Source: Nocardioidaceae bacterium
Lineage (GTDB): Bacteria > Actinomycetota > Actinomycetes > Propionibacteriales > Nocardioidaceae
Direction of reading: 5' to 3'
NCBI GenBank assembly: GCA_013698435.1
Contig: JACCVA010000128.1
Coordinates: 1 to 5,029 of the forward strand
DNA: 5,029 bases
The notes under the pieces: model-generated
Seen by the model: only the letters and a program-made list of their open reading frames with translations
Databases searched by the model: none
What the model was told of the DNA's origin: nothing
Position numbers and translations under genes: made by a program
In this document: in pieces, positions 1 to 5,029 of the stretch
Layout: every line of letters begins with the position of its first letter
Numbering within the stretch: the stretch's first letter is position 1

Positions 1-421
1 GGTCGTAGAGGCTCTCGCCGCCGTCGGCCGCGACGCAGGCGGCGCCACGGTCGTCGACAAGGTTGCAGGCATCGAGGCACGTGGGTTCATCCTCGCGGCG
101 CCGGTCGCGTTGGCCCTGGGGACCGGCTTCGTGCCGGTGCGCAAGGAAGGCAAGCTGCCCGGCCTCACCCACTCCCAGTCCTACTCCCTCGAGTACGGCA
201 CAGCGACGCTGCAGATCCACCAGGACGCGCTGACGGCGGGGGAGCGGGTGCTGCTGATCGACGACGTCCTGGCGACCGGTGGCACCGCCGCCGCCACGAT
301 CTCGCTGATCGAGCGGTCGGGGGCTCACGTCGAAGCAGTGGCGGTGCTGATCGAGCTCGGGTTCCTGCACGGCCGCGACCAGCTCGACAACCAACGGCTC
401 GTCGCGCTCACCAGCGTCTGA
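1..421 (+). CDS. apt: Adenine phosphoribosyltransferase, C-terminal part (5' end outside window)
   Basis: The protein converts adenine and phosphoribosyl pyrophosphate (PRPP) to AMP and pyrophosphate in the cytoplasm (purine salvage). The open frame runs from base 2 with no start in the window; 139 residues are visible, against roughly 170-180 for a full-length enzyme, so about 30-40 N-terminal residues are missing. Visible motifs, numbered from the first whole codon: GIEARGF at 23-29, typical of Apt; VPVRKEGKLPG just after residue 40; and the type I phosphoribosyltransferase PRPP loop VLLIDDVLATGGT at 83-95 (bases 248-286), with the paired Asp residues and the ATGGT turn intact. The stop is TGA at 419-421. 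The gene precedes rel on the same strand with a 91-base gap, the usual actinobacterial arrangement. An internal ATG at 110 is not the start, because conserved Apt sequence continues upstream of it. Identification is secure. Confidence 0.95.
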   Translation, partial: VVEALAAVGRDAGGATVVDKVAGIEARGFILAAPVALALGTGFVPVRKEGKLPGLTHSQSYSLEYGTATLQIHQDALTAGERVLLIDDVLATGGTAAATISLIERSGAHVEAVAVLIELGFLHGRDQLDNQRLVALTSV

Positions 422-435
422 TCGCCTCCTGGGGA

Positions 436-462
436 CCAGCCCGGCGCTGAGCGTCGGGCCGG
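436..462 (+). terminator. GC-rich hairpin after apt, possible terminator
   Basis: Bases 439-447 pair with 451-459 in a 9-bp stem containing one G-U pair, with a 3-base loop (TGA). Two further G-C pairs (436-437 with 461-462) close beyond one mismatch. It starts 15 bases after the apt stop. No T-run follows, so it is not a canonical intrinsic terminator, although actinobacterial terminators often lack one. It could equally be an attenuating or mRNA-stabilising structure between apt and rel. Confidence 0.4.
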
Positions 463-473
463 CACCGGACGAC

Positions 474-479
474 TAGACT
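474..479 (+). promoter_or_regulatory. Candidate -10 box upstream of rel
   Basis: TAGACT matches the actinobacterial housekeeping -10 pattern TANNNT. It lies 33 bases before the rel GTG, which would give a leader of roughly 25-28 bases that includes the ribosome binding site. No good TTGACA-like -35 is present at 16-18 bases spacing; that stretch is occupied by the right arm of the apt-rel hairpin. This suggests rel may have its own promoter besides read-through from apt, but the call rests on one box. Confidence 0.35.
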
Positions 480-501
480 GGCGGTCCGCGCACCTGCAGG
501 C

Positions 502-506
502 AGGAG
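502..506 (+). promoter_or_regulatory. Ribosome binding site of rel
   Basis: AGGAG sits 6 bases before the GTG at 513. It decides the start in favour of this GTG over the in-frame ATG at 582 (residue 24), which has no comparable purine-rich sequence ahead of it. Confidence 0.75.
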
Positions 507-512
507 CAGCCA

Positions 513-2819
513 GTGTCGGACGACGTGCTCGCCGAGACCCCGGTAACGGCGGTCCCCGAGAGTGCATCCGCCCCTGCGCGGATGCGGACGCGGCTGGCTC
601 GGATCGGGCGTACGCAGTCGTCCGACCCGGTGCTCGAACCGCTGTTCAGAATCGTCAAGAACACCCACCCGAAGGCCGATCTCGCGGTCATCGAGAAGGC
701 TTACAGGGTGGCCGAGAACGCCCACGTCGGCCAGCAACGCCGCAGTGGCGACCCGTACATCACTCACCCGCTGGCGGTGACGTCGATCCTTGCCGAGCTC
801 GGCATGACCGCGCCGACGTTGTGCGCGGCCCTGCTGCACGACACCGTCGAGGACACGCCCTACACCCTTGAGCAGCTGCGCCGGGACTTCGGTGACGAGG
901 TGGCCCTCCTTGTCGACGGTGTCACGAAGCTCGACAAGGTCCGCTACGGCGACGCCGCCGAGGCCGAGACGATCCGCAAGATGATCGTGGCGATGAGCAA
1001 GGACATCCGGGTCCTCGTCATCAAGCTGGCGGACCGGCTGCACAACATGCGGACGCTGCGCTTCCTCAAGCCGGCCACGCAGGAGCGCAAGGCAACCGAG
1101 ACGCTCGAGATCTACGCCCCGCTGGCGCACCGACTCGGCATGAACACCATCAAGTGGGAGCTCGAGGACCTCGCGTTCGCGACGCTGCACCCCAAGGTGT
1201 ACGACGAGATCGTCCGGCTGGTTGCCGACCGGGCGCCGGCGCGTGACGAGTTCCTGGCAACGGTCATCGACCAGGTCCAGGGCGACCTGCGGGCCGCCAA
1301 GATCAAGGCGACCGTCACCGGGCGCCCGAAGCACTACTACTCGATCTACCAGAAGATGATCGTCCGCGGCCGCGAGTTCACCGAGATCTACGACCTGGTG
1401 GGCATCCGCGTGCTCACCGAGTCGTTGCGTGACTGCTACGCCGCGCTTGGCGTTCTGCACGCCCGCTGGAACCCCGTGCCGGGACGCTTCAAGGACTTCG
1501 TTGCGATGCCGAAGTTCAACATGTACCAGTCGCTGCACACCACGGTGATCGGACCCGGCGGCAAGCCGGTCGAGCTGCAGATCCGCACCTTCGGGATGCA
1601 CCGCAGAGCCGACTACGGTGTCGCCGCCCACTGGAAGTACAAAGAAGACAGCCAGGCCGGCCTCGAGACCGACCGGCCGGCGACCAAGAGTGAGACCACG
1701 GGCGACATGACCTGGGTGCGCCAGCTGATGGACTGGCAGCGGGAGATGGAGGACCCAGGGGAGTTCCTCGACTCGCTGCGCTTCGAGATCAACTCGTCCG
1801 AGGTCTACGTCTTCACACCGAGGGGTGAGGTCATCGCCTTGCCGACCGGTGCGACGCCTATCGACTTCGCCTACTCGATCCACACCGAGGTCGGCCACCG
1901 GTGCATCGGCGCCCGCGTCAACGGCCGCCTCGTCCCGCTGGAGTCGACCCTCGACAACGGCGACGTCATCGAGGTGTTCACGTCGAAGGCGCAGAACGCC
2001 GGACCGAGCCGCGACTGGCTGTCCTTCGCCAAGAGCACCCGCGCCCGCAGCAAGATCAAGCAGTTCTTCACCAAGGAGCGTCGCGAGGAGGCGATCGAGC
2101 ACGGCAAGGAGGCGCTCGTGCGCCACATGCGGCGAGAAGGACTGCCGCTGCAACGGATGCTCACTCACGAGACCTTGGCGGTCGTGGCGTCTGACATGCG
2201 GCACCACGACGTCACCGCCTTGTACGCGGCGATCGGCGAGGGCAACGCCACTGCCCAGAGCGTCGTACGCCGGATCCTCGAGCTGTTCGGCGACCAGGCT
2301 GCTGCCGACGAGGCCGCCGAGACCGTCTCGATCACGAGCGAGCGCGAGCGACGTCCGCTGTCGCCGCGCGGTGACGCCGGGGTGATCGTCAAGGGCACGA
2401 CCGACGTGTGGATCAAGCTGGCGCGCTGCTGCACCCCGGTGCCCGGCGACACGATCGTCGGTTTCGTCACCCGTGGTGACGGGGTCTCGGTGCACCGGGT
2501 CGACTGCACCAACATGAAGAGCCTCGAGGCCGAGCCGGGCCGGATGGTCGAGGTCGAGTGGGCCCCGACAGCCCAGTCGATGTTCCTCGTCGCCATCCAG
2601 GTCGAGGCGCTCGACCGGGCCCGGCTGCTGAGCGACGTCACCCGGGTGCTCTCCGACGTCCACGTCAACATCTTGTCGGCGTCCGTCGCCACTTCGCGCA
2701 ACCGGATCGCCAAGAGCCGGTTCACCTTCGAGATGGCCGACCCGACGCACCTCGGCCACGTGCTCAAGGCCGTCCGGACCGTCGACGGCGTTTTTGACGC
2801 CTACCGCGTCACCCAGTAG
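513..2819 (+). CDS. rel: Bifunctional (p)ppGpp synthetase/hydrolase, RelA/SpoT family (Rel)
   Basis: Cytoplasmic, ribosome-associated enzyme of the stringent response: it transfers pyrophosphate from ATP to GDP/GTP and also hydrolyses (p)ppGpp. The 768 residues are near the usual length (about 790 in mycobacteria; longer N-terminus in Streptomyces). The HD hydrolase domain (about 45-200) keeps R76, H85, the HDxxED set H109-D110-E113-D114, and D174/N178 in LADRLHN. The synthetase domain (about 240-370) has GRPKHYYSIY at 270-279, D294, the G-loop NMYQSLHT at 336-343 and E354 in ELQIRT. RFKD at 325-328 is the RXKD signature of bifunctional Rel rather than EXDD of monofunctional RelA. A TGS domain follows (about 430-492, H457 at the tRNA CCA-contact position), then a helical region, a Cys-containing domain (C639, C640, H661, C665) and a C-terminal ACT/RRM domain (about 690-768). 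All catalytic residues are present, so both activities are expected. It is often annotated relA. Confidence 0.97.
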   Translation: MSDDVLAETPVTAVPESASAPARMRTRLARIGRTQSSDPVLEPLFRIVKNTHPKADLAVIEKAYRVAENAHVGQQRRSGDPYITHPLAVTSILAELGMTAPTLCAALLHDTVEDTPYTLEQLRRDFGDEVALLVDGVTKLDKVRYGDAAEAETIRKMIVAMSKDIRVLVIKLADRLHNMRTLRFLKPATQERKATETLEIYAPLAHRLGMNTIKWELEDLAFATLHPKVYDEIVRLVADRAPARDEFLATVIDQVQGDLRAAKIKATVTGRPKHYYSIYQKMIVRGREFTEIYDLVGIRVLTESLRDCYAALGVLHARWNPVPGRFKDFVAMPKFNMYQSLHTTVIGPGGKPVELQIRTFGMHRRADYGVAAHWKYKEDSQAGLETDRPATKSETTGDMTWVRQLMDWQREMEDPGEFLDSLRFEINSSEVYVFTPRGEVIALPTGATPIDFAYSIHTEVGHRCIGARVNGRLVPLESTLDNGDVIEVFTSKAQNAGPSRDWLSFAKSTRARSKIKQFFTKERREEAIEHGKEALVRHMRREGLPLQRMLTHETLAVVASDMRHHDVTALYAAIGEGNATAQSVVRRILELFGDQAAADEAAETVSITSERERRPLSPRGDAGVIVKGTTDVWIKLARCCTPVPGDTIVGFVTRGDGVSVHRVDCTNMKSLEAEPGRMVEVEWAPTAQSMFLVAIQVEALDRARLLSDVTRVLSDVHVNILSASVATSRNRIAKSRFTFEMADPTHLGHVLKAVRTVDGVFDAYRVTQ

Positions 2820-2839
2820 GTCCGATCGACAGGGCCACC
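2820..2839. other. 20-base gap between convergent genes
   Basis: Only 20 bases lie between the rel stop (TAG, 2817-2819) and the DUF349 gene stop (TGA on the minus strand, 2842-2840). No convincing terminator is visible for either direction, so the two transcripts probably overlap at their 3' ends. Confidence 0.8.
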
Positions 2840-4198
2840 TCAGCCGCTGAACTCGGACAGCGCGCTCCTGGCCTGGCCGAGCCAGGCCTGGCGGGCCTCG
2901 ATGGCCGACCGCGCGTCGTCGGCCTTCTTGGAGTTCCCAGCTGCTTCGGCCTTCTCGAGGTCTGCCCGGAGCGAGGAAATCGTCGCCTCGAGCTGGGCGA
3001 CCGTGTCCGCGGCCCGGGCGTGACCCTCGGGGTTGCTCCGTCGCCACCGGTCGTCCTCGGCCCCGCGGACCGCTTGCTCGATTCGTTTGAAACGGGCCTC
3101 GAGGTCAGCCAGCTGGTCCCTCGGCACCTTGCCGGCGGCGTCCCAGCGGTCGGCAAGCGAGCGGAACGTCTCTCGAGCCTGCTTGGCGTCGCGAACCGGC
3201 GCCAGCTTCTCGGCCTCGACCAGGAGCTGCCGCTTCACCTCGGCGTTGGCGGTGTACTCCTCGTCCAGCTTGGAGTTCTCGGAGTCACGGGCACCGAAGA
3301 ACGTGTCCTGGGCGCCGCTGAACCGCTTCCACAAGGCGTCGTCGACGTCCCTCTCGGCACCGCCCGCGGCCTTCCACTGCTGCATCAGCTCCCGATAGGC
3401 GCGCGCGGTCGCACCCCAGTCCGTCGATGTGGCCAACGCCTCGGCATCGACCACCAGCTTCTCCTTCACGGCGCGGGCGGTGTCACGACGCTCGTGCACC
3501 TCGGCGAAGTGCTGTTTGCGCCGGCGCGTGTAGGTCGTGCGGGCCGAGGAGAACCGGTGCCACAGCTCGTCGTCGGTCTGCTTGTCGATCCGGGGGAGTA
3601 CCTTCCACTCGTCGAGCAGCTCCCGCATCCGGTTCGCGCCCTGACGCCAGTCGGAGCCCTGGGCGACCTGTTCGGCCTGCGCGGCGATCGCCTCCTTGGC
3701 GGTCTTCGACCGGGCCGCCTTGGCGGCGCGCTCGGCCTTGCGCTTCTCCCGGCGGCGCGCGATCAGCGGCTCCAGGGCGTCGAGCCGGGCGGCCAGCGCG
3801 TCGAGGTCACCGACGGCTTGCGCCGAGAGCACTGACTCCCGCAGCTTGCGCGTCGTCGTAGTCGCCTCGTCGGGTGACAGCGAACCCGACACGATGCGCC
3901 TCTCGAGCAGGTCGACCTCGACCACCAGCCCCTCGTAGCGGGTGCGGTAGAACGCCAGGGCTGCTTCGCGGTCCCCTTCCGGCCACTGTCCGACCAGACG
4001 CTCCCCGGCCGCGGTGGTGACGTAGACGTTCCCGGCGTCGTCCACGCGCCCGTGCGTGTCCGGGGGCGTCGTGGGCGGGGGTACGCCGGGTGCGATCGCG
4101 GCGGGTGACGGACCCGGGCGCGGCGGCGGCGGACCCGGGCGCGGCGGGGCGGCCGCGACCGGCTGCTCGACCGCGGGATCCGCGTTCTGCTCGGTCAT
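2840..4198 (-). CDS. DUF349 repeat protein with Pro-rich N-terminus and C-terminal coiled coil
   Basis: 452 residues; molecular function unknown. From the N-terminus: a disordered Pro/Ala-rich segment (about 10-47), a short conserved region (about 50-105, with GNVYV and a helical FYRTRYEGL stretch), a long charged helical region (105-165) very rich in Arg, Lys and Ala, three DUF349 units (about 165-395) and a predicted coiled coil (396-450). The units share a helix with W...G and DDxLWxRF motifs: W184/W198/W213/F216 in the first, W261/W275/W290/F293 in the second, W352/F370 in the third, spaced exactly 77 residues apart. There is no signal peptide or membrane segment, so it is probably cytoplasmic. 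The start is ATG, preceded by GGAG (4207-4204) at 5 bases; it overlaps the stop of the upstream gene as ATGA, so translation is probably coupled. A gene of this family convergent with rel is normal in actinobacteria. Confidence 0.9.
   Translation of the reverse strand: MTEQNADPAVEQPVAAAPPRPGPPPPRPGPSPAAIAPGVPPPTTPPDTHGRVDDAGNVYVTTAAGERLVGQWPEGDREAALAFYRTRYEGLVVEVDLLERRIVSGSLSPDEATTTTRKLRESVLSAQAVGDLDALAARLDALEPLIARRREKRKAERAAKAARSKTAKEAIAAQAEQVAQGSDWRQGANRMRELLDEWKVLPRIDKQTDDELWHRFSSARTTYTRRRKQHFAEVHERRDTARAVKEKLVVDAEALATSTDWGATARAYRELMQQWKAAGGAERDVDDALWKRFSGAQDTFFGARDSENSKLDEEYTANAEVKRQLLVEAEKLAPVRDAKQARETFRSLADRWDAAGKVPRDQLADLEARFKRIEQAVRGAEDDRWRRSNPEGHARAADTVAQLEATISSLRADLEKAEAAGNSKKADDARSAIEARQAWLGQARSALSEFSG
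3014..3706 (-). repeat. Three tandem DUF349 units, 77-residue period
   Basis: Within the DUF349 protein, aligned aromatic residues recur at an exact 77-residue (231-base) interval: W198, W275, W352 and F216, F293, F370, with D183, D260, D337 in step. Units one and two each keep four aromatic anchors. Unit three has Ala338 and Glu367 where the others have Trp. The DNA itself has diverged; this is an ancient protein-level repeat. Outer boundaries are approximate. Confidence 0.8.
4109..4147. repeat. Short tandem repeat encoding the Pro-rich segment
   Basis: Bases 4109-4126 recur identically at 4130-4147 (18 bases, period 21). In the DUF349 gene on the minus strand this encodes two copies of PPRPGP-type sequence (residues 18-31). 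The period is a multiple of three, so copy-number change would keep the frame. Confidence 0.85.
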
Positions 4199-4500
4199 GA
4201 GCTCTCCGGGGTGGTGGGAGCGGTGGTCGGCTGGCCCGAGGACTCCCCACCGTTGCTGGCAGGCGTGCGCAGATCGGTGCTGAAGGAGTCGGTCGGGACC
4301 ACCGGGGTCTCAGCCTGCTTCTCCTGGTCGAGGATATAGAGAACCAGCCAGATCAGCCCGGCAGCGACCGCGAGCCCGACGACGACGGCGACAACGACGC
4401 TGATGCGGCGGCGGCGCTTCGCGTCCTGGCTCCGACGCACTGACTGCCGATCCCACTTGGCGCGCGCGAGCTGTCTGCGGCGCTGCTTGTAGCTGACCAC
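4195..4500 (-). CDS. Small single-pass membrane protein resembling a membrane-cyclophilin anchor, cyclophilin domain absent
   Basis: 101 residues from the GTG at 4500. Residues 1-32 are strongly basic (14 Arg/Lys, two Asp) and begin VSYKQRRRQLARAKWDRQ. Residues 33-57 form one hydrophobic membrane helix. Residues 58-101 are a Ser/Thr/Pro-rich tail. The positive-inside rule predicts a cytoplasmic N-terminus and an external tail. The basic start plus helix resembles, from my memory of the family, the N-terminus of actinobacterial membrane peptidyl-prolyl isomerases often encoded between the DUF349 and MBL genes. Here no cyclophilin domain follows, because the frame ends inside the DUF349 start codon. 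The start rests on GGGAGG (4511-4506) 5 bases ahead; an in-frame ATG at 4545 lies at or before the predicted transcript start and lacks a binding site. It is real by position, coupling and composition; its role is unknown. Confidence 0.8.
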   Translation of the reverse strand: MVSYKQRRRQLARAKWDRQSVRRSQDAKRRRRISVVVAVVVGLAVAAGLIWLVLYILDQEKQAETPVVPTDSFSTDLRTPASNGGESSGQPTTAPTTPESS

Positions 4501-4505
4501 CCAGA

Positions 4506-4511
4506 CCTCCC
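4506..4511 (-). promoter_or_regulatory. Ribosome binding site fixing the GTG start of the small membrane protein
   Basis: GGGAGG on the minus strand, 5 bases before the GTG at 4500. It supports this start over the ATG at 4545, which would add 15 Arg-rich residues translated from what is probably leader and promoter sequence. Confidence 0.75.
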
Positions 4512-4545
4512 GATGACGCCGACGTCGGGGTCGGACCGGTTGCAC

Positions 4546-4551
4546 AGTCTA
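4546..4551 (-). promoter_or_regulatory. Candidate -10 box for the membrane protein / DUF349 pair
   Basis: TAGACT read on the minus strand, identical to the candidate -10 ahead of rel. Transcription would begin near 4540, giving a leader of about 40 bases before the GTG at 4500. No clear -35 is seen at 16-18 bases spacing. Confidence 0.45.
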
Positions 4552-4590
4552 GGAGGACGTCTTGCACGCTCGGAGCGCCGCATGCCGATC

Positions 4591-4619
4591 GTGACCATGC
4601 TGTGCCCGATGGGTAGGCT
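4591..4619 (+). promoter_or_regulatory. Promoter of the MBL-fold hydrolase gene
   Basis: GTGACC (4591-4596) and TAGGCT (4614-4619) are separated by 17 bases, a good match to a housekeeping sigma factor promoter (TTGACN, TANNNT) in actinobacteria. The transcript would start near 4626, about 24 bases before the GTG. It is the best-formed promoter in the window. Confidence 0.6.
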
Positions 4620-4640
4620 TCCCGGCGTCCGCCACCCCAG

Positions 4641-4645
4641 AGGAG
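4641..4645 (+). promoter_or_regulatory. Ribosome binding site of the MBL-fold hydrolase gene
   Basis: AGGAG, 4 bases before the GTG at 4650, within a longer purine run. It supports the GTG as start. Conserved family sequence begins right after it. Confidence 0.7.
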
Positions 4646-4649
4646 TCCT

Positions 4650-5029
4650 GTGCTCATCGCTGCCTTTCCGGCGGGGCCGTGGGGCACGAACTGCTACGTC
4701 GTGGCTGCTGCGCCCGGCGAGGAGTGTGTCGTCATCGACCCCGGCAAGGACGCCACGTCCGGAGTAGCCGAGGTTGTCCGGCAGCATCGGCTGCGACCTG
4801 CCGCGGTCCTGCTCACCCACGGGCACATCGACCACGTCTGGTGCGTCGTCCCGGTCGCCGGTGCCTACGATGCGACGGCGTACCTGCACCCCGACGACCG
4901 TGGCATGCTGACGGACCCGGCAAGCGGCGTGTCGCCGGAGTCGGCGCAGTTCCTGCTCGGCAGCGACTACTCGTTCGCCGAGCCCGACGACCTCCGACCG
5001 CTCGAGGACGGGGCAGTGCTCGAGCTGGC
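4650..5029 (+). CDS. MBL-fold metallohydrolase, glyoxalase II-like, N-terminal part (3' end outside window)
   Basis: 126 codons are visible; family members of this type are usually a little over 200 residues. The protein starts MLIAAFPAGPWGTNCYVV, followed by VVIDPG at 27-32 and the metal-binding motif THGHIDH at 56-62, giving H57, H59, D61 and H62 as ligands of a dinuclear metal site, usually zinc. The remaining His/Asp ligands would lie beyond the window. Glyoxalase II-type members hydrolyse S-lactoylglutathione, but actinobacteria generally lack glutathione, so the substrate here is unknown; a thioesterase acting on another thiol conjugate is one possibility. No signal peptide is seen, so it is probably cytoplasmic. 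It is transcribed divergently from the membrane protein / DUF349 pair under its own promoter. In related genomes this gene commonly precedes hisS, which may follow past the edge. Confidence 0.9.
   Translation, partial: MLIAAFPAGPWGTNCYVVAAAPGEECVVIDPGKDATSGVAEVVRQHRLRPAAVLLTHGHIDHVWCVVPVAGAYDATAYLHPDDRGMLTDPASGVSPESAQFLLGSDYSFAEPDDLRPLEDGAVLEL

Noticed and set aside
2787..2801. Perfect 5-bp hairpin with a T-rich loop near the 3' end of rel, possible terminator
   Set aside because: The stem is short, the T-run is in the loop rather than after the stem, and it lies within the rel coding region.
2819..2836. 5-bp stem with an 8-base loop spanning the rel stop and the convergent gap
   Set aside because: It includes a G-U pair, has a large loop and no T-run in either direction; too weak to call a terminator.
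408..3047. An 879-codon open frame on the minus strand opposite rel
   Set aside because: Long stop-free antisense frames are expected opposite G/C-biased coding sequence. Its product is a low-complexity Arg/Asp/Val/Leu-rich chain with no recognisable motif, it spans parts of three genes, and rel on the plus strand has complete conserved domains.
3020..3835. A 271-codon plus-strand frame opposite the DUF349 gene
   Set aside because: Antisense shadow: no ribosome binding site seen, Leu/Gly/Arg-rich composition, and the minus strand carries a protein with regular DUF349 repeats.
4543..4545. ATG as an upstream start for the small membrane protein
   Set aside because: It sits directly at the candidate -10 box (4551-4546), so would be outside the transcript, has no ribosome binding site, and adds only Arg-rich residues unlike the family N-terminus.
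4540..4567. TTGCAC repeated at 4540-4545 and 4562-4567, and GACGTC at 4521-4526 and 4556-4561, as possible operators
   Set aside because: Six-base matches at these spacings are expected by chance and fit no regulator site I recognise.
4353..4889. A 178-codon minus-strand frame across the divergent promoter region
   Set aside because: It runs through the MBL coding region and promoter and overlaps the membrane-protein gene in another frame; its sequence shows no recognisable domain.

Overview
The window is high-GC DNA with strong G/C bias at third codon positions, GTG starts and TANNNT-type -10 boxes, all pointing to an actinobacterium. The order apt, rel, then a convergent DUF349 gene and a small membrane-protein gene, then a metallo-beta-lactamase (MBL) fold hydrolase, matches the conserved chromosomal neighbourhood known from Streptomyces and relatives. 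There, secD/secF usually lie before apt and hisS after the MBL gene; both would be outside this window. I see no mobile elements, tRNA or rRNA genes, CRISPR arrays or signs of recent transfer.

Layout. Bases 1-421 (+) hold the 3' part of apt (adenine phosphoribosyltransferase). A 91-base gap contains a GC-rich hairpin, a candidate -10 box and the ribosome binding site for rel. Bases 513-2819 (+) encode a complete bifunctional (p)ppGpp synthetase/hydrolase. After only 20 bases the opposite strand carries a convergent two-gene unit: the DUF349-repeat protein (4198 down to 2840) and, upstream of it and overlapping by 4 bases (ATGA), a small single-pass membrane protein (4500 down to 4195). A 149-base divergent promoter region (4501-4649) separates this pair from the 5' part of an MBL-fold hydrolase gene (4650 to the right edge, +).

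How the genes relate. apt salvages adenine to AMP, and Rel makes and degrades the guanine-nucleotide alarmone that governs growth and stress responses, so the left half is a purine nucleotide / stringent response block. The right half is less understood. The small membrane protein looks like the basic N-terminus plus membrane anchor of the actinobacterial membrane cyclophilin usually found in this position, but it has no cyclophilin domain. This, together with its translational coupling to the DUF349 gene, is the most unusual point in an otherwise ordinary core-genome region. I found no strong evidence of a wholly new system.
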